Source of the DNA: Spisula solida
Lineage: Eukaryota; Mollusca; Bivalvia; Venerida; Mactridae
Direction of reading: 5' to 3'
NCBI GenBank assembly: GCA_947247005.1
Contig: OX365959.1
Span: 34,492,148-34,556,147, forward strand
Length of the DNA: 64,000 nt
Made by a program: the position numbers and the translations under genes. Under the pieces are notes generated by a model. It saw only the letters and a list, made by a program, of their open reading frames with translations. It had not been told where the DNA came from and made no database searches. Each line of letters starts with the position of its first letter. Position 1 is the first letter of the stretch. Shown here one piece after another: positions 39,683-51,454 of this stretch.

Positions 39683-40091
39683 TTAGTTCGGTTGAGTAAC
39701 TGTAGATTTGTGTTCAACAGACTCATCTTGGTCGTGCTTTGCATCTGTCAGACTTTCATATGACATCGTCGTGTGAATGCCATCAGTTGTTGCAGCCAAT
39801 GCCGCTCTCTCTGCTACCATTTTCTCCTCAGCTGAATATTGATGACATCTGACGAACAGGTATCGATGAATATTAACGAACATGGAGCTGATCTTGCATA
39901 AATTTCCTCTAACGACGAAACAGCCTGAGAAAAATCCGAAGTGGCATTAAAGGCATAAAAACAGGAACGACGCAAATGCATAGACCGGTAAGGAAAAATG
40001 ACACACCGTACAGAGGTTTGCTCGTTGATGTTGATTCATAATACAATATTGAATAAACTAGTCTTCCGTCCGAACAAATTTGACAGTCCAA
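39683..40091 (-). pseudogene. Possible transporter C-terminus fragment (monocarboxylate-transporter-like)
   Basis: On the minus strand, 40091-39909 gives YYESTSTSKPLYGVSFFLTG followed by a hydrophobic run, like the last membrane segment of an SLC16-type carrier. 39883-39683 gives an acidic hydrophilic tail (MSYESLTDAKHDQDESVEHK) ending at a stop. The two parts are in different frames, separated by a stop, and no convincing intron joins them. Either a decayed gene end or an unrecognised split. The family match is weak. Confidence 0.3.
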
Positions 40092-40704
40092 GTCCAGATA
40101 TCAGCATGTCTTTAATTTTCGGCGTACACTGCCGATGTGCGAACAAAATGCGCAGTGAATACGTGCGATATATAAGCATCTGTCGCTGCGAAATCTGATA
40201 CTCGAGAAATAAAATATTATTTTAATCGTTTGAAAGATAGAGAATTAATGAAAATGTATTTCCTATGACCAAGTAAGCCAACAGGTGAATTAAATGAAAC
40301 CATTTCTTATGACATGAGAGTGAGCTATCAAACGGCATGAATGCAGGTTTTAGAATTAAGATTGTATTTTGATGGCATCAATACAAAAAGCATCTGTTTG
40401 ATTAAAATGCATAAGAAAAACTATTATGATAACAATGTTGACAGAAACGCTTCTCAGTGTTTTCCACCCATCTAGAGATGAACTAGTTGGTAACCTAGAG
40501 GTAGTTTCGCATGCATCAGTACTATACATGTACACTTTTATTATAACTTAGTCAATGTATTCAGTGAGTAACACACACTTTCTATTAAATCATGTTTATT
40601 CCCACGAGATAAAATTGTAATAATTTGCCGTTACTTAACATCTCATTAAATAGTCTCGTATAAATCACGATCATGTCAATCTGGTTAAAATCATCTTCTT
40701 AATA

Positions 40705-41005
40705 CAGTGTGGACATACCACGTGCTATATGACTTAATTTTTGGCTAAGAATGCAAGTAAAAATCTGAAAACACAAAGTTAAATACAACCGTAACTATTT
40801 TATTCTTCGGCCTAATTTAAGTCGAGAAAGAGTACTGTCTATGCAACTTAATATTTTTGTGCAATAGGTCACATTTTTTTGTCCGAAACTGACCTAACTG
40901 CTATCCAGGCTGAGTTGACACAACTTTGTGGTGACATATTTTTGCTTGCGTTCTTAGCCAAATTTACGCCATTTACCACGTGGTATGTCCAGTTTGTCCA
41001 CACTG
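40705..41005. mobile_element. 301-bp MITE with CACGTG boxes, just upstream of the TLR relic
   Basis: Left end CAGTGTGGACATACCACGTG; right end inverted CAGTGTGGACAAACTGGACA, followed inward by CATACCACGTGG, so the right end has a small internal duplication. Further in, TTTGGCTAAGAAYGCAAG is also inverted. Ends 108 bp before the TLR start codon. Confidence 0.72.
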
Positions 41006-41113
41006 GATAAATCCTTTGCCGTCAGGAAGATTGCGTACTTTCGATGTAATTGCTCTCACAAAGTGTTTTGTGAAGAATTTTTGTAAATGAGCTAGTTAAA
41101 TCTGTAATTAACA

Positions 41114-43753
41114 ATGTATCTGAGACATTTTGTGTTTATTCTCTGTATGTTAACTATTAGAGGCTCGGAAGCCGATATAGGGAATACCAGTATATCTCAC
41201 TCATGCGGTCCATCTGATACATGTCAATGCAATGGAGCCGGTCAGATGGACTGTTCAGATACCTGACTGGAGCTCCAAACAGTTTGTGAATACATTGGCA
41301 ACATTCCTGCACACAACCTTACATCGCTTAATATGGGAAAGAATCGACTTGGAACAGTTCATCAGACAGATGTAAAAGGATGTGAAGAGCTCGAAGAATT
41401 GGATTTAAGTTCAAATGAAATAGAAACGGTTGGGAGAGACACCTTTAGTGTAATGTTGAAATTAGTTTCTTTAAATTTACAGTGGAACAAGTTGTCATCG
41501 CTTTATGATAACTCGGAAATACGGGACTTTGTTAGGTTTCCAAAATCTGTGAAAATACTTTAACTCAATGGCAATACGAATATATCCATGGCAAGAACCT
41601 CAAGCTACCCAATGCTAAACAACTTGGAAAATTTAGAAAATTTGTCCATGGACGGTGTACCAGACAGCAGTTTGCCAGCAAGTTACAGGACATTGGTGAA
41701 GTTAGAAACGTTGGTACTTTCTGGAAACATTGGTCATTGTAAGATTCAAATGGTCACAAATGAAACGTTTGAAAATCTTCCAAGTGTCAAAGTTCTCAAT
41801 CTAAACGCGTGCAATATACGGGACGTTTGTGTAGGTGGCTTCAAACCTCTTAGAAATTTAGAGGTTCTTGACTTATCCGAGAATATGCTTTTGGGTTTCA
41901 GAACGTTAAGGAATATATCATACTCGTTGCAGTTCACCAATATAAAAATGTTGAATTACTCTAAAGTCCACGAGACGTTCGGGCTAGCTACTCATATCAA
42001 GTTGCGAGATATTTGTTTTCTTAGAAATACAACTTTGACTGAAGTAGATTTCTCTAGAAATCGAGTGCGATACATGGACACGAATTCTCCAATTCTTGCC
42101 CCGGACTCTTTAAAAAAAGTCCACATTAATGATAATATCTTTACATTCGGTTTATACCTCCTGCAATTAGGATGTGTATCTAACGTTGAAGAGTATTACG
42201 GATCTTATCTAAATGTTTATCATAATCCGACCATTTTTTATGACGAACCACAGTCAAATGACGTCAAAGAGAACATACCTGACACCGACATCGATTGTCC
42301 ATATATGGAATTGGATTACTTACGGAACATAAGTGAACCTAACGGGAATTGCAACTTTTTCGAACCGGGAGAATCTATGAAGATTCGTCCTGCTATTCAT
42401 TCTTTTCCGAAATATATAAAAAAGATTACCTTTGCACAGAGTAACATTGTATACAATTTTTATTTCATTATCACGATTATGCCAAACAACATTGAATATA
42501 TTGACATATCTAGAAACATGTTCAATGAGTTGAAAAGTTACATAGGTCCAGCTAATAAACTTAAATATTTGGACATGTCCCAGTGTTACATAACAAATAT
42601 ACACAACAACTTTTTTGATTCGATGAAAAAAAAACGCTTGAATCGCTTCAGTTACAACAGAACAACCTTGGGAAATTTCTATCCAACAATAACCCGGTTT
42701 CGTATATTTTTAACAATTTTTCTAAATTAAGGATATTAAATCTTTCGACAAATACCATAATTATCATCTCTACCATCTGCGGTATTTTCTGGCGTAAACA
42801 ACTTGCAGACCCTTGATCTGAGTTTCAATAACATCGAGCATTGGTCTATTGACGTCGATAGTCTCAGCAACCTGCTCTATTTGAATCTAAGAAACAATTT
42901 TATACAAAGTCTTCCTATGGCGTTATTACATAGATTACACAAGAATTCTGAACGACTGAATAAGCCTTATGGGATTGATTTGCGAAATAATATAATAAAT
43001 ATAAACTGTAATAACAAGGAGTTCTTGCAATGGATGATGAAGTACAGTAACAATATGGTGCAGTTTCAGACTTATGCATTCGTTGACATGGAGGGAAATA
43101 GTATTTCCACAGAGTACTTTATGGCGACAGTGCTTAAACTGGACCAAGCCTGTGCCTCATACACCGTGATTATAATGCTTTGTTCGATTGATCTCTCTGT
43201 GTTCCTGGGTGTCCTTATTGGTGGAGTCCTTTACAAAAACCGATGGAATATTAGATACATTTTACGCAATGCCAAAATTAGGCATTTCCGATACAGGCGA
43301 CTGAATGACCGGGAAGAAATACACTACCAATACGACGCATTTATATCATATGCTAATGAAAACTTTGATTTCGTACTTGACAAACTGATGCCTTACCTTG
43401 AGAATAAGGGATTACAACTATGCTTGCTTGACAAAGACTTCTTACCAGGAAACAATATTGCAGACAATATTTTGGATGCCATATCAAACAGCAGAAAGAC
43501 AGTGGTTATTCTTTCCGAAGATTTCGTCAAGAGTAAATGGTGTCTCTATGAGTTCAATATGGCAAAAATGGAAAGTATATATACTCGTGGAACTAGTGAC
43601 TGTTTAATTGTAGTTATTCTTGAAGAGGTTTCAAGCAATGATATGTCTGATGAAATGTTAGAGTGGATACGATCAAACACCTACATGGAATATACGGACG
43701 ATGAATCTGGAGAACGAATATTCTGGGATAGCTTGGAGGCAGCTTTGATGTAG
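41114..43753 (+). pseudogene. Toll-like receptor pseudogene, single exon
   Basis: One reading frame gives a signal peptide (MYLRHFVFILCMLTI), a Cys-rich N-cap, many leucine-rich repeats (for example LEELDLSSNEIETVG, LQTLDLSFNNI), a membrane segment at about 43155-43238 and a TIR domain with YDAFISY (43331-43351), DKDFLPG (box 2) and FW near 43721. TLRs detect microbial products and signal through TIR contacts. Lesions: TGA at 41264-41266 and TAA at 41561-41563 in the correct frame; a frameshift at or near the nine-A run 42626-42634; and a second compensating shift between about 42750 and 42790. The TIR half remains open from about 42740. Full length would be about 880 codons, usual for the family. 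The frameshift in a homopolymer could be a sequencing error, but two nonsense codons make a real pseudogene more likely. Confidence 0.88.
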
Positions 43754-44151
43754 GCCTTATTGACTTTTGACACTTGGAATTAAGCCTAGTTCCCACTGAG
43801 CATTATTTGCTTCGGCGATGTACTCCCGATGGAAATTAATTAGCTATCAGGACTTTGGGAACAGGTCCATTGTGGTCTGGGGGAAGCTTCGGGGAAGTCA
43901 TGAGACAATTTTTGATAAAGGAGGAATCGTGATGAATCGGGTGATATCGGAAGACATTGGGAGAACATCGCCGATGAGGAATTCCACAGTGGTACCTAGG
44001 ATTTAGGACTTCATAGCTGTTAGTTTTTGTTGTTTCTTTTCCTTGTGCTAATTCGTCCCCTGACCCGGTTCGTCCTAGTCTTTTTGTTGACAGCTATTAT
44101 AAATTATGTATGCAGCAGCTGAAACCGTTGATAGTGATCCGTGGATTTTTT
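43754..44151. other. 3' flank of the TLR relic
   Basis: No AATAAA close to the stop codon and no other gene recognised. Leads into a 22-bp array. Confidence 0.4.
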
Positions 44152-44516
44152 GTTAGTTAGGACTTTGTTCTGTTTATGTTAGGACTTTGTTCTGTTTATG
44201 TTAGGACTTTGTTCTGTTTAAGTTAGGACTTTGTTCTGTTTAAGTTAGGACTTTGTTCTGTTTATGTTAGGACTTTGTTCTTTGTTCTGTTTATGTTAGG
44301 ACTTTGTTCTGTTTAAGTTAGGACTTTGTTCTGTTTATGTTAGGACTTTGTTCTGTTTATGTTAGGACTTTGTTCTGTTTATGTTAGGACTTTGTTCTGT
44401 TTATGTTAGGACTTTGTTCTGTTTATGTTAGGACTTTGTTCTGTTTAAGTTAGGACTTTGTTCTGTTTATGTTAGGACTTTGTTCTGTTTATGTTAGGAC
44501 TTTGTTCTGTTTATGT
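44152..44516. repeat. 22-bp minisatellite, about 16 copies
   Basis: TTAGGACTTTGTTCTGTTTATG is repeated with A/T variation (TTTATG or TTTAAG) and one short unit near 44281. Highly homogeneous, so recently expanded. Confidence 0.95.
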
Positions 44517-44857
44517 TTATTTTCTCGTTCATATTTGTGTTTGTACTTTTTCCTTTTTGTGTCTTTCGTGCTCGGTTGTTTTTTGGCTTTTTGTCTTCCG
44601 CCACATTGTTATATTTTGTTCTTTTGCCAAATATTAGAAGTGCAAACACGTACAAATGTATATAAATGTAAAAACTATATGTGTTATAATTATCACTATT
44701 TTGTGTTCCCTTGCCACCAAACACAGAACTTAGATATATAATTAACCATTTTCGGGGATGTTGATGGTACGTCTGTGTAAAAATGTGTGTTTTCGCCATT
44801 TTATATCCAAATTTAGCCAATTTCTTAAAAAATCCTCTTTAACACTCGCTCAGAATC

Positions 44858-44897
44858 CAAGATGGCCACCAAGATGGCCGCCTAGATGGCCGCCAAA
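44858..44897 (+). promoter_or_regulatory. Cluster of three AAGATGGCC/YY1-like motifs
   Basis: CCAAGATGGCCACC, CAAGATGGCCGCC and CTAGATGGCCGCC lie within 40 bp, close to the YY1 consensus core ATGGC with AAGATGGCGGC extension. No gene start is identified nearby, so function is uncertain. Confidence 0.3.
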
Positions 44898-45318
44898 ATA
44901 TGTTTAAATTACCTATATATCATGATCACTGTATTGGCTAGGTTATTATTGAAATTTCTAATGTTTTATTACAGTTTATTGAGTGCGATGAATGTGATTA
45001 AAGGATTATGCAAATCAAATGCATGTAAATGGCTATATTTAGGCTAAATTTGAATATAAAATGGTGGAAACACACATTTCTAAGGGTTTCACCGTTTGAG
45101 TTACTTTTGATAATATTAAAAAAATATGTTTGCACTAAATCAGCTCGTATTACATTGGCTAAATATAGCCATTTGTTGTACATATATATAAAACTGTTCT
45201 GTTCTGTTCTGTTTACAGCTCACGTTTAAGTGTTTGTTCAAGTAAGAACCCTTATTAGCCAAAGCATTATTCGTATGTACATTATGTGTACAATAAATGT
45301 TATCATATAAATTTATAT

Positions 45319-45926
45319 GAGCCGTTCTCCGGGAGAACCGGGCTAAGTGACATTATACAGTAATTTTGTAATAAGGTTTCTAAAATGCTCTTAAAAGAAC
45401 AAAAAGTCGTGTTCTTTGATTTAATGTTAAGTACTTGAATAATATAGCACTACCTCTTAGATTAAATTTTTCTCATGATTTATGTTTAAACATATTCTGT
45501 CGTTGCTATGGTGACCAATTTCGGAAAAGTACCCATAATGAGAAAAACCAAGGGTAAGTGGTTATAAACAAACAGTAGCTACTTTTCTCCAGAAGAGAAC
45601 ATTCGCGATTTCGGTATGTTATATTAAAATTGGAATATAATTCTCAAATGTGACATAGTTTTGAAATGTTTACTTTAAGAATTGATCAAATAGAGGATTT
45701 ATGAAATGTTTGTTAACGTTATGTCAAATGACGTTTGAATGACGTTTGCGACGTCGCTCAAAAAGAAGGAGGGAGTGGTTAGTTTTAAGGGTCTATAACT
45801 TTGCAATTGGATGTTATATTTTACTCAAATTTTCAGAAACTGTTCTAGACTCTTATCTTTCTAATGCTTTATCATCATGATTTTCACAATTATGTCACTA
45901 AACCCGGTTTTCCTGGAGAACGGCTC
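45319..45926. mobile_element. 608-bp inverted-repeat element, GAGCCGTTCTCC ends
   Basis: Left GAGCCGTTCTCCGGGAGAAC then CGGGCTAAGTGACAT; right, inverted, GAGCCGTTCTCCAGGAAAAC then CGGGTTTAGTGACAT. About 38 bp of well-matched inverted ends. No target duplication or transposase was found. Confidence 0.72.
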
Positions 45927-46104
45927 AACTTTTATATATATACAACTTTGGGGGAATACAATTGAGAGTACGCTCTTGTAATATGAACTGATGCACAGCA
46001 TATTTTAGCGGACCTACCTTATTTGTAACATGCTCATCTAGTACTGGATTTTTTTGATGATGCATAACTTTACAATAAATTGTTCGGTTATGAAGTTACG
46101 AACC

Positions 46105-46225
46105 TGGAGCCCGTTACCTAACCAATCCGTTTCCAAAGGCGCTACTGAGCGCTTTCCTACGTCTATGCAACCCACAGAAGCGGTCCGTTGCACAAGAAAG
46201 CGCTCGATAGCGGTTTGATACGAAA
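46105..46225. mobile_element. Partial copy of the GTTGCCTAACC MITE
   Basis: CTGGAGCCCGTTACCTAACC, GCGCTACTGAGCGC and AAGCGGTCCGTTGCACAAGAAAG match 35318-35608. The right terminal repeat is not seen. Confidence 0.55.
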
Positions 46226-48879
46226 TATTGGGTACGAAGTAACGAAGGACGATACGAACCTGCTATCGTTTGTCAGTCCGAATGAACATTTGTCAGCCCG
46301 ATCAAAATGTAAATATATCTGTCTGTGGATAATACGCGTTTTTCAATTAGTTTAATTCTAGGTCTACTTAATTCAGGGGTAACTAATTTAAAAACGCATA
46401 ATTAGATATAAACACAGATAACAACTGATTTCAAATAGGCCTAATTTGATATTTTACCTTTTTATACAGTAATGGGTTGCATGAGTATATCAGACAGTAC
46501 GTTTGTTCAAGAGAAAAGGCTATTTTCATTTCAATTAATCATATTACGATTAAATATCAAACATCTTTAATCTTAATCACCTTTTCTTGTTAAATAAATC
46601 CTGTTGCAAATCGTCAAAACATAAAAGATATTCAGACGGAAAACTCCGGGTTTTATTGTATCTAATAACAACAACAACATGTAATTAGTTTTCGCGATCT
46701 TTATCCCGCGAATATTTTTTACATTTGTTGACGATTTTGGAGTGGTTCTTAATTACATCTCGGCGAGGAATTAAGAAAAGGCATTCGTTTTACTTTCTTT
46801 ACAATAACATACAACTACGATGTGGAATTATCAGTCCGGTCCGGATACGAAAAGACCTGAAACGGACTTTATACTTATTGTATTGCAAAGGGAAGTAACC
46901 GCTTTGCAAAGGGAAGTAACCGGAACATGTCAACTTCAACTTCACTTCAAGTAACCGGAACATGTGTCGTTTTTATTAGATTTTCTTAAGATTGGTTGAT
47001 ATTTCGCACATATGAACGATTCCCGCTCGACTTACTTCGTAATCTCATAACAGTTTGTAGCATCGTTTATGCACTGAAAATGTTAAAATTTTCTTCCGAA
47101 GCGGGCCAAAAAATGGCTGCCATTTTTCTTTCCAAACATTTAGGAAATAGCCCTCCCCATCTAGAAGATCGGTTGCACAGCAACCATGGAAGACTGATAA
47201 TTATTATCTTTTCTAGACAGGGACCTACACTGATTTTTGGAATATTTTTAAACATCATTAAAAAAATAAAAGAACATTTATGAGCTGCCGAATATCGCAT
47301 TTTAAAATTTGTGTTATTCTACTAGTATTGGCACCCATTTTTCAGTATCTTGTTTCAGTGCGGGATTTTAACACAAATTTCCAAATCCATTAGTGAATTC
47401 GAACTCAGACCAAATCACGTGACATGTGTTATCGTAAAGCGGAACGACATCCGCAGGCCTTACGGTCTGCGTATTGTCCGCTATTACGAGCTACATCTTA
47501 TTGAGAATTTACAAATGTATTAATATCCAGTGCTTGTAAATATAATCACTGAATACACCCTTTTAAGTGCTAATGTTAGTCTATTGTTTAGTGCTAATGT
47601 TATTACATGTATGGGAGAATTCGACGTGATCCTGATCTGTATGCATGCATATATTACAAGGTTCTTGCGTTGAATATATAAATTTCCGCGAGCAAATCGT
47701 GCAATATCGATTCTTTAGATCTGTGTTGGTAAATTACACATCAAGCGTCTTCGTGATACTTCCCAGTTATGAAAAGATACAATCGGGATTATAAATATAA
47801 AGACAATATATCAGCTGTTCGAGAGTCGTGTCAAATTCTCCGCACTAAACATACGAATACACATACGTTTGAATGGGAAATATTTGACATTTCGCATGAC
47901 CCATCGTACACGATCTATGCATTCGTGAATGCTTCTATAGGCATAACGAATATGGGAATCTGGATTCTTCCTGTTTGATTGTTTTCTGTTGTCAAGTCTT
48001 AGTCACCTGTTGTACGAAACCAACCGAACATTAAATTAATGAATTCGTTACATAGGGAAGTATTAATTTTCTAGTTATATTAACAAATAGGAGCATTCAC
48101 GTTATAAATTTGTAAACTAGCGAGATCATACATTAGAGTAATTTAGAGCTACAATAATCATTAATAAAACATGGGTTAATCTCTAACTTGTAGAAAATAT
48201 GTCACAATTTTTTAACTTCAGTCAGATATTTCCAAAACCATTCAAGATAACTTCATCATAATTTTACCTCATTGATTTAAATGTATCTGCCTGTTACTGT
48301 ACTAGACAAATTAGGGATTGGTGGGTATAAACACTCGTTCTAAATGCGTAATTTACGTTACCTCGAATTTCAAAAGTCACAAAAATAAAACCCTTATTTA
48401 TTAGGCGTAAACTGACGAGCTTCAATGTTTTATTTCATTGCATAACACGTTTAAACAATTCAAAATAACAATATAAGTCATGTATGTTACAAATTCCTGG
48501 TTATCGAAATAGCACTTGATAAACGAAGTTCGCCTGAACATAAATACGTATCCTAGGTAAAAAACAATATGTTCACTATTTAAAAAGATACATCTGAAAG
48601 AAGGCTTTTCAAAGATAGAAATACACATTTCTTAATAATGGATAGGAGATATAATGCAGTGTAATTGTATTAATTTAGTTTTATATCGTGTTTGGTCGCC
48701 ATTAGTTCAAATTGCATGTCGAACGCGACTCCATTTAAGTGTAGAAATCTTATCCCCTCAACCGAAGCATTGGGGATAACGCTTAATAACGGATTTCGAA
48801 GCAAAAATCATCATTGTTTGATTAACAAGCATGTTGGTATGCAGTGTAAATAATTAACTAACAGACAATATTAAGTCAG
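46226..48879. other. Intergenic DNA without a recognised gene
   Basis: A small duplicated GCAAAGGGAAGTAACCG lies near 46890. Frames at 46996-47283, 47769-47978 and 48422-48628 have no domain, splice context or signal peptide that would support them. Confidence 0.4.
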
Positions 48880-49025
48880 ACAGGGAAGGCAGCACTCAGG
48901 GTAACCAGTCGAGCACAGAAAACATAAAAAATACAAGGCACAACACCCACCAGAACCAGCCGAGCACAGAAAACATAAAAGGCACAATGCCCAACTAAAC
49001 AAGTTATGATCCTCCCATGTCCAAG
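48880..49025. repeat. Dispersed repeat, CACTCAGC..CCGAGCAC family, partly duplicated
   Basis: Best preserved copy: GGGAAGGCAGCACTCAGG, then CCGAGCACAGAAAACATAAA occurring twice in near-tandem, CACAATGCCCAACT and GTCCAAGCTGTCG. Confidence 0.65.
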
Positions 49026-49079
49026 CTGTCGAAATTGTAAGTGTACCAGTTTCAGCAATCAATAAGCTGAATGCCCAAG

Positions 49080-49440
49080 ATGAATGACCTAGTTCCAACA
49101 GTATAATGGCTGAAACACCTAGTGTTTGCTGTCAGAAGTCATAAAGTGAAGACAAAACAGTATAAAAAAGCTCATTGTCAAGGTTTCAGCTAAATGACCT
49201 AGTTTCAGCAATAAAAATGCTCAACGCCCAGCCGGATAACCCAGTTTCAGTCCAACGTACTAGCCTGATGGCACGCCTGAATATGCCGAGCGCAACTGTA
49301 GAACGACCCATCTCCAATAAGCCGAATGCCCCCAGCCGAATGACCTACTATAAACAATTAGTAATCCAAGGTTAAATAGCCACGTTTAAGCAGCAAAAAG
49401 GACTTCTCAAACACATATAAGCCAAATACCCCCCAGCCGA
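49080..49440. repeat. Degenerate tandem repeat, AATGACCTAGTTTCAGC type
   Basis: AATGACCTAGTTYCARCA, AATGCY(C/T)AA and GCCCAGCCG-like blocks recur four to five times with heavy divergence. Unit roughly 45-60 bp. Confidence 0.5.
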
Positions 49441-49971
49441 TAGATTCAAAGCTTGATATTATCAACCATTTTGGAAGCAAGTATATCTTCAGCGCAAATA
49501 ATAACCAGGTCACCGCTGTCGCAGGCAAAATTTGTGACTTTCAATATTCAGATTTATATAGTCCGATTTAGATAAAACGTTGTCAGAACTAGGATCAACT
49601 ATTTTTGTTTGAGTGTGCCTAAATTCATGACAATCCATGCCAACTTGACCATGCCAGACCGAGTAGATCATGCTTTTTCGTGAAACCAGTAATACAATAA
49701 CTCTCCATTACTCTAGTAATGGAGTGTAGTCCATGAAGCATGATTGTGTAGTTATTTGTGTGTCACATGATCAAGCCATGACGATGTGGTCACTTATTCA
49801 GTGTCACTGGATGAAATAACATGATAGACTTATTAAAATGTTTATGATGAAACTAGCGTTCTAAACGTTCAGTGTCAGCGAATATATTTCCGTGAATAAA
49901 CAATAACTGGATATTTAAAACTTGATGAAACATGGTGGACATATGATTATAATGTTTATCATAAAGTCGCT
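49441..49971. other. No recognised feature
   Basis: Contains CTCCATTACTCTAGTAATGG near 49706, a small palindrome related to sequences near 50385 and 50665. No gene. Confidence 0.4.
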
Positions 49972-50497
49972 GCATTTTCGTGAATATGATGACGAAAACG
50001 CAAATGTACGATGACGAAAACACGATTTTTTCAAGTACGGTATTAGTATAGCATATTATCATACTTTATGCTCGCGTTTTCGTCATCACACCGTCACATT
50101 CTTGCTTTTGCCATCCTGCTGTTTTGTTATCGTATACATGTATGTTCTTGTGTCGCATTACAGATACATGTAGTCAAATCTATCAAAGGCGCTGCATTAT
50201 CTAACATAATTTTATATTCTTTTGCATAAATTTTTTGTAATGCAAGATCGATGAATTCACGAAACCTTGTTTTTGTCTGCACAGGTATTTATCTCGTATT
50301 GAACAGTGCGAATATGTTGTGTTATTGCACAACAAGTACATTAAGTACTACATAATTATTTGTGTGTATACACAGAGTGGATAACTCTCCATTATTTTGT
50401 TAATAAAGTATGATAATATGCTATAATACCGTACTTGAAAAAATCGTGTTTTCGTCATCGTACATTTGCGTTTTCGTCATCATATTCACGAAAATGC
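49972..50497. repeat. Inverted repeat with about 96-bp, nearly perfect arms
   Basis: The left arm 49972-50069 starts GCATTTTCGTGAATATGATG, and the right arm 50403-50497 is its reverse complement with only a few differences. The arms contain repeated ATGACGAAAACG blocks. The 333-bp loop has no gene. Probably a small foldback transposon; no target duplication is clear. Confidence 0.8.
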
Positions 50498-50554
50498 GTC
50501 TTTTATGACGTCATAACCCATGACGTTGTTTATTTCTTTGTTGTTTATTTTTAT

Positions 50555-50600
50555 TATTCCTGATGAAGACAATACAGTCGAAACGTTGAGCAATCCTGGA
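50555..50600 (+). ncRNA. Hammerhead-like core motif
   Basis: CTGATGA (50560-50566), a short stem II GAC..GTC with loop AATACA, and GAAAC directly after, followed by GTTGAG as in the other two copies. Stem II is only 3 bp, and stems I and III are not convincing. Confidence 0.35.
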
Positions 50601-51446
50601 GTTTGCCTTGATTTACTTTATTTATCATTATTTTGTTACACATTCATTCAAATGTGTAAACAAAGTAATGGAGAGTTATTGTTAATAAAGTATCCATTAC
50701 TGAAAAATAATGAAGACTTATTGAATGGCTTAATCCCTTAGGTGTATTTTAAAAAGTGTTCAAAGCGTGACTATACATAATTTATTACATAGATGTTCCC
50801 TGGTTCAGAATTTATTTCACAATTATTAAGGAATTGGCCATGTTAATAACAAGTATTCACTCGGGGTTACTTCTAGACCGACAATTTTTAAGATCAATGA
50901 CATTAGCCTTACAGATAAATATTGACAACGCGTTCCCGATGTCGATATTAGTTTGCATGTAATTGGTGTCGCTCAAATGAATGACAACGGGCGTGATCTC
51001 AGGAACGTATATTGATACGCAGCTTATTGATATGCCTGTTTTTTATGAATATTTTGTCATGATTCAGAAATGTTATAATGATTGATCATACTGGTGTATT
51101 ATGCTTGTTTGAAAACAATTGCAATGTTTAGTAAGTACTAGTCTATGTAAATTCTGTAAATATGTTCATATTATTGTTATTGGCCGGTGGCCAATATCAA
51201 ATAAAATAATTGTCATTGATACACAGTTCCCATATGTACAATAATTTAACTGCTGATTTGGTGTCTATATTCTAATCGCGGCATTAGCGTAGATAATTCA
51301 TGTATTACGATCTTATACGATGAGTACTCTTTCACACTTATTTTAATCTCCGACAAGCCACGACTTTTTGATTGCTAAAACAAGTTCAGTCAGCTGCTTG
51401 ACAGCTGGGACTTGGGCAGTGTATTTTCTCGTTCGGTTATATGTGG
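50601..51446. other. No recognised gene
   Basis: AT-rich DNA up to the 8-bp target duplication of the next element. Confidence 0.4.
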
Positions 51447-51454
51447 GGCATTGT

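Noticed and set aside
42803..43753. Independent short membrane-TIR gene
   Set aside because: The open frame begins mid-LRR without an ATG or signal peptide and continues the upstream TLR reading; treated as part of the pseudogene, though internal expression is not excluded.
44469..44741. 90-codon hydrophobic ORF after the 22-bp array
   Set aside because: T-rich DNA translates as Phe/Leu/Cys-rich peptide in many frames; no start context or homologue is apparent.
47769..47978. 69-codon ORF (MKRYNRDYKYKDNIS...)
   Set aside because: Composition is plausible but there is no domain, no splice evidence and no repeat of it elsewhere in the window.
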